The notes: a model not told the origin generated them from the letters alone. Numbered from the stretch's first letter, positions 1 through 8,703 are shown. The stretch is 64,000 nt of DNA from Methylobacterium sp. UNC378MF (GCF_900103195.1 NZ_FMWU01000025.1:18447-82446), one strand, 5' to 3'. Program-made: numbers and translations.

Positions 1-547
1 GGCCGGCCCCGGCCCCGACTTGCGCCAGCGTCATGGCGATCACCTCCGGGGGCCAGAGCGCGGGATCGTCGTGGAGCGCCGCCGGGCCGAGCCGCTCCGC
101 GCCGCGCGTGTCGAGGGAGAACACCGCCCGGTCGCCGAGCCGCGTCACGAGGCCGGCATCCGCCTGGCTCTCGCTGCCGATCACCGGTCGCCCGAGTCCG
201 GCCGCCAGGAACGCCGCGATGCCCGCCGGGTCGGCGAAGCCGGCATCGACCCACAGGGCGATCCCCGGGCAGGCGCGGGCGATCGCCTCCAGGGCGCGGA
301 GATCAGGCGCGGCGCGATCGATGATCGCGTCGAGATCGGCGACGTAGAGGATCGCGGCGGGCCACGCCTCGACCAGCCCGCGGGCCACCGCGTCCGGCGC
401 CGAGCCCTTTGCCAAGGGCGTCTCGATCGGGGCATAGGAGGAGCGCTCGCCCCGGCGCGCCCGCACCACGCGGCCGCCCCGGAGATCGAGCACCGGGATC
501 ACCGCGAAGCCGGGGCGCCCGATCCTGTGGTCCATCGAGGCGCTCAT
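1..547 (-). CDS. HisA/HisF-related TIM-barrel protein of the C1-cofactor locus (3' end outside the window)
   Basis: The minus-strand frame opens at the ATG at 547-545 and runs off the left edge, so only about 182 N-terminal residues are visible. The N-terminus (residues about 14-32, FAVIPVLDLRGGRVVRARRG) has the beta1 signature of HisA/HisF-type barrels, and a later LYVADLDAI strand fits the same fold. Methanogens and methylotrophs carry a HisA-related protein of unknown exact role beside tetrahydromethanopterin/methanofuran genes. The divergent neighbour here is another member of that set, so I infer a role in C1-cofactor biosynthesis rather than histidine synthesis. A second in-frame ATG lies at 535. 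The gap to the divergent gene is under 30 bp, so the two promoters must overlap coding DNA. Confidence 0.75.
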   Translation of the reverse strand, partial: MSASMDHRIGRPGFAVIPVLDLRGGRVVRARRGERSSYAPIETPLAKGSAPDAVARGLVEAWPAAILYVADLDAIIDRAAPDLRALEAIARACPGIALWVDAGFADPAGIAAFLAAGLGRPVIGSESQADAGLVTRLGDRAVFSLDTRGAERLGPAALHDDPALWPPEVIAMTLAQVGAGAG

Positions 548-574
548 CGCGGTCCCATGCGCTCATCAAACCCA

Positions 575-1606
575 ATGACGATCGGGTGGGACCTCGGCGG
601 GGTCCACGTCAAGGTCGCCCTGGTCGAGGACGGCCGGGTCGTGGCCGCCGCCCAGGTGCCGTGCCCGCTCTGGCAGGGCCTGCCGGCCCTCGACCGGGCC
701 CTGGAGGCCGCGCCCGCCTGGGCCCGCGTCGAGGCCTTCCACGCCGTGACCATGACGGGCGAGCTGACCGACTGCTTCGCCGACCGGCGCGATGGCGTCG
801 CCGCACTGTCCGGCTGGGCCGGATCGCACCTCGCCGGGACTGTGCGGATCTACGCCGGCCGCTCCGGCTTCGTCGCCCCGGAGGCGGCCGCGTCCCACGC
901 GGCGGACGTGGCCTCGGCCAACTGGCACGCCACCGCGGCGCTCGCCGGCCGGCACGTCCCGGACGCGCTGCTGATCGATGTCGGCTCGACCACCGCCGAC
1001 CTGATTCCCATCGTCGCTGGGCGGCCGGCCGCGACCGGCTACAGCGACGCCGAGCGTCTGGAGACCGGCGAACTCGTCTATACCGGCGCGGTCCGCACGC
1101 CCGTGATCGCGCTGTCCGACCACGCCCCCTTCGCGGGTCGCCGGACCCGGCTGATGACCGAGACGTTCGCCCACATGGCGGACGTCTACCGCATCCTCGG
1201 TCTGCTCCCCGAAGGCGCCGACCAGCAGCCGAGCGGCGACCGCAAGGGCAAGACGGTCGCCGAGAGCGAGACCCGGCTCGCACGGATCGTCGGGCGGGAC
1301 CGGGCGGAGGCGCCCGAAGCGGCCTGGACGGCGCTCGCCGCCCACTTCGCCGAGGCGCAGCTGCGCCTGCTGCACGATGCGGCGGCGGACCTCCTGAGCC
1401 GGCCCGATCTCGGTGCGGACGCGCCCCTCATCCTGTGCGGCGCCGGCGCCTTCGTGGGCGCCCGCCTCGCCGAGCGTCTCGGCCGGCCCTCGACGCCGCT
1501 GGTGGCGCTGCTGGCGGACCGGATCGGCGGCGCCCGCGACGGGATCTCGACCTGTGGGCCGGCGGTGGCGGTCGGCCTCATCGCCGCGGAGGAGGCAGTC
1601 GCATGA
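575..1606 (+). CDS. H4MPT-linked C1-transfer protein, hydantoinase/oxoprolinase-like ASKHA fold (MfnF-like)
   Basis: A 343-aa protein with the two phosphate-binding strands of the acetate kinase/hsp70/actin superfamily: WDLGGVHVK at residues 5-13 and DVGSTTAD at 135-142. This matches the family called probable H4MPT-linked C1 transfer pathway protein in methylotrophs. Its methanogen relative MfnF joins the furan and tyramine parts of methanofuran. I infer a role in making methylofuran, the C1 carrier of the formyltransferase/hydrolase complex. An in-frame ATG at 557 would add six residues; I prefer 575 because the conserved motif follows directly. The stop overlaps the next start (ATGA), indicating translational coupling. 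Confidence 0.8.
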   Translation: MTIGWDLGGVHVKVALVEDGRVVAAAQVPCPLWQGLPALDRALEAAPAWARVEAFHAVTMTGELTDCFADRRDGVAALSGWAGSHLAGTVRIYAGRSGFVAPEAAASHAADVASANWHATAALAGRHVPDALLIDVGSTTADLIPIVAGRPAATGYSDAERLETGELVYTGAVRTPVIALSDHAPFAGRRTRLMTETFAHMADVYRILGLLPEGADQQPSGDRKGKTVAESETRLARIVGRDRAEAPEAAWTALAAHFAEAQLRLLHDAAADLLSRPDLGADAPLILCGAGAFVGARLAERLGRPSTPLVALLADRIGGARDGISTCGPAVAVGLIAAEEAVA

Positions 1607-1803
1607 GTGCAATCAAGATCCTGGCCCGGATCCTGACGGCCCGGGTCGGGCCGCATATCGAGCTGGCCGTGGAGACGGAGACCGGGGAAGTGCTGAAGGT
1701 GCTCGCCACCGAGGATCAGGTCGACCGGCTGGTCGACGAGTTGGAGGACATCCTCAACTCGCCCGCCGATCCGGAGGATGACGGACCGCCCGAGGCGGCC
1801 TGA
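1603..1803 (+). CDS. Small acidic protein of unknown function coupled to the MfnF-like gene
   Basis: A 66-aa frame whose ATG (1603) overlaps the preceding TGA by four bases, so it is probably translated by reinitiation. The N-terminal half (SAIKILARILTARVGPHIEL) looks like a beta strand-helix segment. The C-terminal half is very acidic, with runs such as VDELEDIL and DPEDDGPPEAA, and there is no signal peptide or membrane segment. I do not recognise a named family. Its coupling to a C1-cofactor gene suggests a role in the same pathway, but that is context only. Confidence 0.7.
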   Translation: MSAIKILARILTARVGPHIELAVETETGEVLKVLATEDQVDRLVDELEDILNSPADPEDDGPPEAA

Positions 1804-1826
1804 CACCGCCTGCCGCCGGTGTCGCC

Positions 1827-2609
1827 ATGGGCCTGATCGCCGCCAAGATCATCGTGACGCCGACCCTGATGTGGGCCGTGTCGGCGGCCGCGCGCCGGTG
1901 GGGCAGCCTCGTGGGCGGCCTGCTCTCGGGCCTGCCACTCACCTCGGCGCCGATCTCGATCTACCTCGCCGCCGAGCAGGGCGAGCGCTTCGCCGCCGAT
2001 GCCGCCATCGGTTCGGTGGAGGGGCTGGGAGCGGTGACCGCCAGCTACCTCGCCTACGCGTTCTGCGCGCCGCGGACGGGGATCCTCGCGTCCGTGTTCC
2101 TCGCCCTGGCGGCCTTCGTCCTCGCCGGCGCGCTGCTGCACAGTGTGATCCAGCCCGGCCTGTGGCTCGCCACGGCGATCGACCTTCCGGCGATGGCGCT
2201 GGTGGTCGCCCGGCGCCGGCCGATCACCAAAGATGAGGCACCGCGGCGGCGGGCGCGCCCGCCGCGCTGGGACATGCCGGCCCGGCTCGCGGCCGCCACC
2301 GCCCTGGTCCTGCTGGTCTCGGGGCTGGCACCGCATCTCGGCTCCGGCCTGAGCGGCGTCCTGGCGCCGATCCCGATCATCTCCTGGCCGCTCATCGTCT
2401 TCGCGCGGGCGCAGGACGGGGTCGGCGCCGCGCTCGACGTGGTGCGCGGCAGCGCACAGGGCGCGTTCGGCGTTCTGGCCTTCTATGTCTGCGTGCACCT
2501 GCTGCTCGGGCGGATCGACCCGGTCGCGGCCTACACCGCCTCGATCGCGGTGTCGGCGGCCTGCGTGCTGCCGTGGCTGATCGCGCGGCGCCGTCCGCGG
2601 GCGGTGTGA
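1827..2609 (+). CDS. Multi-pass membrane protein of unknown function
   Basis: A 260-aa very hydrophobic protein with about seven predicted membrane helices. A basic loop near residues 125-150 (rich in Arg, with ITKDEAPRR) divides an N-terminal from a C-terminal bundle, and the protein ends in a basic cytoplasmic tail (RRRPRAV). The N-terminal half has glycine-rich helices (GSLVGGLLSGLPLTSAP) that recall small permeases, but I cannot assign a transporter family. It lies 23 bp after the small acidic gene on the same strand and may be the last gene of that transcript. No strong ribosome-binding site is visible in front of the ATG. Confidence 0.75.
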   Translation: MGLIAAKIIVTPTLMWAVSAAARRWGSLVGGLLSGLPLTSAPISIYLAAEQGERFAADAAIGSVEGLGAVTASYLAYAFCAPRTGILASVFLALAAFVLAGALLHSVIQPGLWLATAIDLPAMALVVARRRPITKDEAPRRRARPPRWDMPARLAAATALVLLVSGLAPHLGSGLSGVLAPIPIISWPLIVFARAQDGVGAALDVVRGSAQGAFGVLAFYVCVHLLLGRIDPVAAYTASIAVSAACVLPWLIARRRPRAV

Positions 2610-2643
2610 TCGGGATGGGCCGACGCGACCGAGGAGGAGACGC

Positions 2644-3264
2644 ATGCTGCCGGATACGGGGATCCCGACTCTCGCCCCGGGCACCGTGGCGGTGCCGCCG
2701 GGCCATCTCGCCACCATCGTCACCAGCCTGGAGATGCTCCACCCGCCGCCGCCGCGTCCCGGACGGCCGTTCCCGCCCGGGCTCGCCCTCGAGCCATTGG
2801 CGCGCGCCGGCCCGGAGGCCTACCGGGTCCTGTTCCGGGAGGTCGGTGCCGACTGGCTCTGGTTCTCGCGGCTCACCCTGGCGGACGGGGCGCTGGCCGC
2901 GATCCTGGCCGACGGGGATGTCGAGGTTTTCGCGCTCCGCCAGGACGGGCGGAACGTCGGCCTGCTGGAACTGGATTTCCGCCAGCCCGGCACCTGCGAG
3001 CTGGTCTTCCTCGGACTGACCGGGGACGCGGTCGGAACCGGAATCGGCCGCACGCTGATGAACGCGGCGATCGGCCGGGCGTGGGCGCATCCGATCACGC
3101 GGTTCTGGGTGCATACCTGCACCCTGGACCATCCCGGCGCGCTCGCCTTCTACCGGCGTTCGGGCTTAGTCCCCTTTGCCGTCCATGTCGAGGTCGCGCC
3201 CGATCCACGGCTCGACGGGACCCTGCCGCGGAATTGCGCCCCGCACGTGCCGCTGCTCGGCTGA
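2644..3264 (+). CDS. GNAT-family N-acetyltransferase
   Basis: A 206-aa protein with a GNAT core in its second half. A beta4 strand (CELVFLGLT) is followed by an acetyl-CoA-binding loop of the Q/R-x-x-G-x-G/A type (GTGIGRTLM, about residues 130-140) and a C-terminal strand-turn (HPGALAFYRRSGL) typical of the fold. The N-terminal ~55 residues are proline-rich and not part of the domain. The acceptor substrate cannot be told from the sequence. The ATG at 2644 follows a GGAGGAG-like stretch at about 2632-2639. The gene converges on hpnH, with a shared hairpin between them. Confidence 0.8.
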   Translation: MLPDTGIPTLAPGTVAVPPGHLATIVTSLEMLHPPPPRPGRPFPPGLALEPLARAGPEAYRVLFREVGADWLWFSRLTLADGALAAILADGDVEVFALRQDGRNVGLLELDFRQPGTCELVFLGLTGDAVGTGIGRTLMNAAIGRAWAHPITRFWVHTCTLDHPGALAFYRRSGLVPFAVHVEVAPDPRLDGTLPRNCAPHVPLLG

Positions 3265-3280
3265 CGCGCCGCAGGCATCG

Positions 3281-3323
3281 GAAAACGACGAGACCCGCGG
3301 CCTCGCGGCCGCGGGTCTCGTCG
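3281..3323 (-). terminator. Intrinsic terminator of hpnH (possibly bidirectional)
   Basis: A perfect 17-bp inverted repeat, 3286-3302 against 3307-3323, encloses a 4-nt loop. Read on the minus strand the stem is followed by TTTTC (3285-3281), which makes it a canonical rho-independent terminator for hpnH. On the plus strand the stem lies 21 bp after the GNAT stop but lacks a T tract. A 17-bp perfect stem is unusually long for this genome. Confidence 0.85.
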
Positions 3324-3345
3324 TGTCGTCGACCGTGCGCGCCGG

Positions 3346-4509
3346 TCAGGCGGCGGTGCGCTTGCGGGCTTCCTGCTTCGTGTCGACGCCGGCCGCTTTG
3401 ATCTCGGACAGCTTCTGCGCGACGTTGCGCGAGAACACGAACTCGGCCGGGCGCTGGTTCTCCAGGCTGACCTCGGGGGCCATCGTGCCGTCGGTCTTGA
3501 TGCCGCGGATCGCATGCACCAGCGGCTTCCAGGGCTTGCGGACCGAATCGACCACCGAGGAGGCCTCGTAGCCCGAATGGACCATGCAGTCGGCGCACTT
3601 CTCGTAGTTGCCGGTGCCGTAGGAATCCCAGTCGGTGGTCTCCATCAGCTCCTTGAAGGTCGCCGCGTAACCCTCGCCGAGCAGGTAGCAGGGCTTCTGC
3701 CAGCCGAACACGGTGCGGGTCGGGTTGCCCCACGGGGTGCAGTGGTAGGTCTGGTTGCCGGCCAGGAAGTCGAGGAACAGGCCCGACTGCTGGAAGGTCC
3801 ACTTCTCGCGGCCCTTCTCCTTGCCGTGCCGGAACACGCCGCGGAACAGCTCCTTCGTCGCCTTCCGGTTCAGGAAGTGCTTCTGGTCGGGGGCGCGCTC
3901 GTAGGCGTAGCCGGGGGAGACGGTGATGCCGTCGATGCCCATCCGGGTCACGCTGTCGAAGAAGTCGGCGATCTTCTCCGGCTGGGAATTGTTGAAGAAG
4001 GTGCAGTTGATGGTGACGCGGAAGCCCATCTCCTTGGCCTTCGCGATCGCCGCCACGGCCTTGTCGTAGACGCCGCGCTGGCACACCGACTGATCGTGCA
4101 TCTCCTTGTCGCCGTCGAGATGGATCGACCACGTGAAGTACGGGCTCGGCTTGTACTCCTTGATCTTCTTCTCGAGGAGCAGCGCGTTCGTGCAGACGAT
4201 CGCGAACTTCTTCTGGGCGATGATGCCCTCGACGATCTGAGGCAGGTCCTTGTGCAGGAGCGGCTCGCCGCCGGCGATCACCACCACCGGGGCGCCGCAC
4301 TCACGCACCGATTCGAGCGCGTCTGCGACCGGAAGGCGCTTGTTCAGGATCTCATCCGGGTAGTCGATCTTGCCGCAGCCGGCGCAGGCCAGGTTACAGC
4401 GGAACAGCGGCTCCATCATCATCACAAGCGGGTAACGCTTGCGGCCCGTGAGGTGCTGCTTCAGGATGTAGCCGCCGATCTTCGCGACGTACCGGAGGGG
4501 GATACCCAA
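3346..4509 (-). CDS. hpnH: Adenosyl-hopene transferase HpnH (radical SAM)
   Basis: A 387-aa radical SAM enzyme that joins the 5'-deoxyadenosyl group of SAM to diploptene, giving adenosylhopane, the first step in extending the hopanoid side chain. The cluster-binding cysteines are C38, C42 and C45 (CX3CX2C), and AGGEP follows at about residues 79-83. A C-terminal cysteine group (CADC) resembles a SPASM-like extension. The start codon is TTG (4509-4507), chosen because a perfect AAGGAG lies 8 nt upstream (4523-4518) and the downstream sequence matches the family N-terminus. It is divergent from hpnN across 604 bp and ends at a strong terminator. Confidence 0.95.
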   Translation of the reverse strand: MGIPLRYVAKIGGYILKQHLTGRKRYPLVMMMEPLFRCNLACAGCGKIDYPDEILNKRLPVADALESVRECGAPVVVIAGGEPLLHKDLPQIVEGIIAQKKFAIVCTNALLLEKKIKEYKPSPYFTWSIHLDGDKEMHDQSVCQRGVYDKAVAAIAKAKEMGFRVTINCTFFNNSQPEKIADFFDSVTRMGIDGITVSPGYAYERAPDQKHFLNRKATKELFRGVFRHGKEKGREKWTFQQSGLFLDFLAGNQTYHCTPWGNPTRTVFGWQKPCYLLGEGYAATFKELMETTDWDSYGTGNYEKCADCMVHSGYEASSVVDSVRKPWKPLVHAIRGIKTDGTMAPEVSLENQRPAEFVFSRNVAQKLSEIKAAGVDTKQEARKRTAA

Positions 4510-5113
4510 GATTGCGGCTCCTTACTTCGTCGGCCCCGGGGCGTCGGGGTGCTTAACGCGAAAAAATCTCGAATTCCAGCGATCTAGCTTGGAACTAATC
4601 TGAAACGACCCCGTTTCGGCGAGGTCATGACATCTTATTCTGCTCCTGACGCATCGGCGCCACATGGACTGCCTCGGTGGTGTCCACGGGCGAAGGCGCC
4701 TGATCGTTGAGGACAGCACGTGCATTGCGTCGGCAATACGACCGGAATCCCAGGATTCTGTCGGCCGCGCCAGGATCGCCGTGCGCTAGCGCACACGGGC
4801 TGGCGCGGGATGCGCGCCATGGCGGCCGCGTTGCAATCTGGCATCGCCCTCTTTACTGAGCCTCGTGGCCGGGATGCAAGTCCTGGCCCGCGGCTCCTGG
4901 CCCGCGGCGCGTGACCAGGCCGCGGACCGCGTCATCGGGCGGCGTCGGGTCCTGGCCGCGGTCGGAACGGGCGGTACGGCGTTCCTGGAACCCGATGCGC
5001 AGCCGACCTGATCGCGGAGCGATCGACCGGCGGAGCCCGGGGCCGGCTTGTGCCGGTGGCTCGGGTCTGGACCGGATAGAGGGCAGGAGCCGGTCGCGCA
5101 CGGGGCGCGTCCG
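4510..5113. promoter_or_regulatory. Long divergent control region between hpnH and hpnN
   Basis: 604 bp with no convincing gene; the short open frames lack family features and ribosome sites. It must carry the promoters of hpnH (leftward) and hpnN (rightward). The hpnH-proximal 130 bp is AT-richer (4555-4640), as expected of a promoter. A perfect 14-bp palindrome, GTGCGCTAGCGCAC, sits at 4781-4794 near the middle. The hpnH Shine-Dalgarno is at 4518-4523. Confidence 0.5.
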
Positions 5114-7801
5114 ATGCGAACAGGCAGGGTGCTCGTGATCGAAAGTCTCGTCGCGTTCTCGGTGCGGTATCGGTGGATCGTGATCGCCCTGACGGCGTTC
5201 GTCACGGTCGCGAGCCTCGGGGTCGCGGCGCACCTGTTCCGAATCAATACCGATGTCGAGCGGCTGATCGACCCGAAGGAGCCGTGGCGGCAGGACGAGA
5301 TCAACTACGAGAAGGCGTTCCCGCAACGCAGCAACACGATCGTCGCGGTGATCAACGGCGAGACGCCCGAAGTGACCGAGGAGGCGGCCGCCAACCTCGC
5401 CAAGGCGCTCACGGCGCACAAGAACCTGATCGAGACCGTCTACCGGCCCGATGGCGGCCCGTTCTTCAACAAGAATGGGCTGCTGCTGATGTCGCAGGCG
5501 GACCTCGACAAGACTCTCGAAGCGCTCACCCAGCAGCAGGGGCTGCTCGGGCCGCTCGCCGCCGATCCGTCGCTGCGGGGCGTGATGCGGGTGCTGACGC
5601 TGGGCGCGCGCGGCGTGAAGACCGGCGACGCCAAGCTCGAGGATCTCGAGAAGCCCATGGGGCAGATCGACGCCACCCTGCAGAAGGTTCTGGCGGGCGA
5701 GCCGGCGCGGATGTCCTGGCAGGAACTCCTGTCGGGGGGTGAGACCAGCGTCACCGACAAGATGAAGTTCGTGGTGATCCAGCCGGTCCTCGACTTCAAC
5801 GCCCTGGAGCCAGGCTACCAGGCGACCAAGCTGATCCGCAACGTCGCCAAGGATCTGGGGATCGACGCGCAGAACGGCCTGCGGATGCGCCTGACCGGCA
5901 CGGTGGCGGTGGCGGACGAGGAGTTCGCGACGCTGTCGGAGGATGCCGGCCTCAACAACAGCATCATCGTCGGCGCGATCGTGCTGTTCCTGTGGCTGGC
6001 CCTGCGCTCGGGCAAGCTCGTCGGCGCGGTGATCATCACCACCTTCGCCGGCCTCGTGGTGACGGCCGCCCTCGGCCTCGTCATGGTCAAGGAGCTGAAC
6101 CCGATCTCGGTGGCTTTCGCGGCCCTGTTCGTCGGGCTCGGCATCGATTTCGGCATCCAGTTCTCGGTCCGCTACCGGGCGGACCGGTACGAGCAGCCGA
6201 CCCTGGAGAGCGCGATCCGCGCCGCGGCCCGCGGGGTCGGCTGGTCGCTGACGCTCGCCGCCGTGTCGCTGGTGGCCGGCTTCTTCGCCTTCCTGCCCAC
6301 GGCGTTCCGGGGCGTGTCGGAGCTGGGCCTGATCGCCGGCGTCGGCATGGTCGTGGCCTTCCTGTTCTCCCTGATCCTGCTGCCGGCGCTGATCGCGGTG
6401 TTCAAGCCAGCGGGCGAGAAGGCGGCGGTCCAGACCGAGTGGCTCGTCGGAGTCGACCCGTGGATCATCCGGCACCGCAAGCCGATCCTGATCGGCGTCG
6501 GACTCGTGACCCTGGCCGGTGCGCCGCTGCTCTGGCACCTGCCGTTCGACTCGAACCCGATGCATCTGCGCAGCGCCAAGACGCAGTCCATCGCGACCTA
6601 CCTGGACCTGATCAAGAATCCCGAGACCAGCCCGAACTTCATCGACGTGCTGGCACCGAGCGTCGACGCGGTCCCGGCCTTGTCGAAGACGCTTCTGGCC
6701 CTTCCGGTCACCGCCTCGGTCAACAGCATCGACACCTTCGTGCCGCGCGACCAGGACAAGAAGCTGGCCCAAATCGCCGATACGGCCCAGCTCCTCGACC
6801 CGGTGCTCAATCCCGGCCGCCGGCCGCCCCCGCCGACGGATGCCGAGAACGTCAAGGCGCTCAAGGATGCCGCGACGGCGCTCAACGGCGTCGCCACCGA
6901 CACCAAGGGTGACGCGAAGGGCGTTCAAGAGGCCAAGCAGCTCGCCGGCACCCTCGACAAGCTCGCCGCCGGCCCGGTGCCGCTGCGCGAGGCCGCCTCG
7001 GTGGCGCTGACCAAGGATCTCGTGCCGCTGCTGGCGCGGCTGCGCGACCTGCTGCATCCCGAGAAGATCACGCTGGAGAACCTGCCGCCGCAGCTCAAGG
7101 CCGACTGGGTGGCGGCGGACGGCCGGGCACGCATCGAGGTCCATCCCAAGGGCGATTCGAACGACGACACGGTGCTGCGCCGCTTCTCGGACGAGGTCCT
7201 GAAGGTCGCCCCACACGCGACCGGTGCGCCCGTGGCCACGACGCAGTCGAGCTACACGATCCTCGGCGCCTTCGTGCAGGCGGCGGTGACAGCCTTCGTG
7301 CTGATCTTCGTCATCCTGTCGGTCGCCCTGCGCAAGCCGTGGGACGTGGCGATGACGCTCGGCCCGCTGGTGATCGCGACCCTCTGGACGCTGATGGCGA
7401 TGCGCATCGTCGGCATGCCGCTGAACTTCGCCAACATCATCGCCCTGCCGCTCATGCTGGCGGTCGGCGTGGCGTTCCACATCTACTACGTGATCGCCTG
7501 GCGGGCAGGCGTGACCGACATGCTCGCGTCCAGCCTGACCCGGGCGATCTTCTTCTCGGCGCTCACCACCGGCAGCGCCTTCGGATCGCTGGTCCTGTCG
7601 AGCCATCCGGGCACGGCGAGCATGGGCAAGCTGCTGGCGCTGTCGCTGTTCTTCACCCTGGTGGCGGCGTTCTTCGTCGTGCCGGCAACCCTCGGCGAGC
7701 CGCCGGACCAGCCCGACGAGGACCGACCGGAGCCCGAGAAGGCCGCCGCCGCCGCATTGCGGAAGAGCGTCGCGCGGAAGGATCCGGTGCCGGCCAAGTA
7801 G
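5114..7801 (+). CDS. hpnN: Hopanoid transporter HpnN (RND/MMPL family)
   Basis: About 895 aa. HpnN moves hopanoids from the inner to the outer membrane in Rhodopseudomonas and Burkholderia. The layout is RND-like: one N-terminal membrane helix, a periplasmic domain (~residues 40-265), a bundle of five or six helices (~270-410), a second periplasmic domain rich in Ala/Lys/Leu, and a second bundle near the C-terminus. A charged cytoplasmic tail (PDEDRPEPEK) ends the protein. The start is uncertain: ATG at 5114, or GTG at 5135, which has AGGCAGGG at a better distance and gives the N-terminus MIESLVAFSVRYRW. It converges on the MarR-GNAT gene with only 21 bp between stops. Confidence 0.93.
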   Translation: MRTGRVLVIESLVAFSVRYRWIVIALTAFVTVASLGVAAHLFRINTDVERLIDPKEPWRQDEINYEKAFPQRSNTIVAVINGETPEVTEEAAANLAKALTAHKNLIETVYRPDGGPFFNKNGLLLMSQADLDKTLEALTQQQGLLGPLAADPSLRGVMRVLTLGARGVKTGDAKLEDLEKPMGQIDATLQKVLAGEPARMSWQELLSGGETSVTDKMKFVVIQPVLDFNALEPGYQATKLIRNVAKDLGIDAQNGLRMRLTGTVAVADEEFATLSEDAGLNNSIIVGAIVLFLWLALRSGKLVGAVIITTFAGLVVTAALGLVMVKELNPISVAFAALFVGLGIDFGIQFSVRYRADRYEQPTLESAIRAAARGVGWSLTLAAVSLVAGFFAFLPTAFRGVSELGLIAGVGMVVAFLFSLILLPALIAVFKPAGEKAAVQTEWLVGVDPWIIRHRKPILIGVGLVTLAGAPLLWHLPFDSNPMHLRSAKTQSIATYLDLIKNPETSPNFIDVLAPSVDAVPALSKTLLALPVTASVNSIDTFVPRDQDKKLAQIADTAQLLDPVLNPGRRPPPPTDAENVKALKDAATALNGVATDTKGDAKGVQEAKQLAGTLDKLAAGPVPLREAASVALTKDLVPLLARLRDLLHPEKITLENLPPQLKADWVAADGRARIEVHPKGDSNDDTVLRRFSDEVLKVAPHATGAPVATTQSSYTILGAFVQAAVTAFVLIFVILSVALRKPWDVAMTLGPLVIATLWTLMAMRIVGMPLNFANIIALPLMLAVGVAFHIYYVIAWRAGVTDMLASSLTRAIFFSALTTGSAFGSLVLSSHPGTASMGKLLALSLFFTLVAAFFVVPATLGEPPDQPDEDRPEPEKAAAAALRKSVARKDPVPAK

Positions 7802-7822
7802 AGGCCGGCGCCTCGGGGGCCG

Positions 7823-8698
7823 TCAGAGGGCCTTCTCGAAGAAATGGTTTGGGTAGGGATCGTCGTTGAAGCGGTCGATCTCCACCCAGCCCGAGGTCCG
7901 GTAGAGCTTCAAGGCCTCCGGCAGGGCGCTGTTTGTGTCGAGCCGCAGCGTCCGGACGCCGAGGTCGCGGGCGACGCGCTCGGCCTCGTGCATCAGGCGC
8001 TTGGCGAGGCCCAGGCCACGGGCCACGGGATCGATCCAGAGCCGCTTGATCTCCGCCGCCGGACCGCCGCGCCCCTTGAGCCCGACGCATCCGACCGGCA
8101 GCCCGTCGGCCACGGCGAGCAGGAAAGCGCCGCGCGGCCGCACCAGATCGCCGGCTTCCGGATCGCACGACAGCGCGACATCGAACCCGCCGGCGAACCG
8201 GGTGGCCAACTCGGTGTAATAGGCCGCGAGGCAGGCGCGGGCCGCCGAATCGGCCGGATCGGCCTCGACGATCGTGATGGCGTCGCGGCCAAGGGCGAGG
8301 GCGACCCGATCCATGGCGCGCAGAAGGGCATCGGGTTGCGACGCGCGCTCCAGCAGCGCGACGGCGCGGGCATCCGACAGCGCCTCGTAGGCCTCGTATT
8401 CCCGCTCACCCGCCTCGGTCAGGGACGCGACCCGGCGCCGGGCGTCCGCGGGATGCGGCGCCGTGGCGACCAGCCCCTCCTCCTCCAGATTCCGCAGCAG
8501 ACGGCTCATCAGCCCGGAATCGAGGCCGAGATAGGTGCGGATCTCGCCGACCTCCGCGCGTCCGGCACCGATGGCGTTCAGGACGCGGGCGGCGCCCAAG
8601 GGACGGCCCCGGCCGAGGAACGAGGAGTCGAGCGCCCCAACCTCCGCGGTGACGGCGCGGGCGAACCGGCGGACGCGGGCGATGTCGGCGGACGTCAT
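7823..8698 (-). CDS. MarR-GNAT fusion: winged-helix regulator with C-terminal N-acetyltransferase
   Basis: A 291-aa two-domain protein. Residues ~1-140 form a MarR-type winged helix (EIRTYLGLDSGLMSRLLRNLEEEG as recognition region, then the DARRRVASLTEAG wing). Residues ~145-291 form a GNAT domain with the acetyl-CoA loop ARGLGLAKRL and a terminal ALKLYRTSGW strand. Such fusions are widespread; their acceptors are mostly unknown. Here it is the last gene of the hpnLMIJK row, and a palindrome lies just upstream of its start, which suggests autoregulation. Whether the GNAT domain acts on an amino-hopanoid, a protein or an unrelated small molecule cannot be told. Confidence 0.88.
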   Translation of the reverse strand: MTSADIARVRRFARAVTAEVGALDSSFLGRGRPLGAARVLNAIGAGRAEVGEIRTYLGLDSGLMSRLLRNLEEEGLVATAPHPADARRRVASLTEAGEREYEAYEALSDARAVALLERASQPDALLRAMDRVALALGRDAITIVEADPADSAARACLAAYYTELATRFAGGFDVALSCDPEAGDLVRPRGAFLLAVADGLPVGCVGLKGRGGPAAEIKRLWIDPVARGLGLAKRLMHEAERVARDLGVRTLRLDTNSALPEALKLYRTSGWVEIDRFNDDPYPNHFFEKAL

Positions 8699-8703
8699 GA
8701 TAC

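Noticed and set aside
4853..7606. A 917-codon minus-strand open frame antisense to hpnN
   Set aside because: It mirrors a well-supported transporter gene; its product is Arg/Gln/His-rich with no domain, as expected for antisense frames in high-GC DNA.
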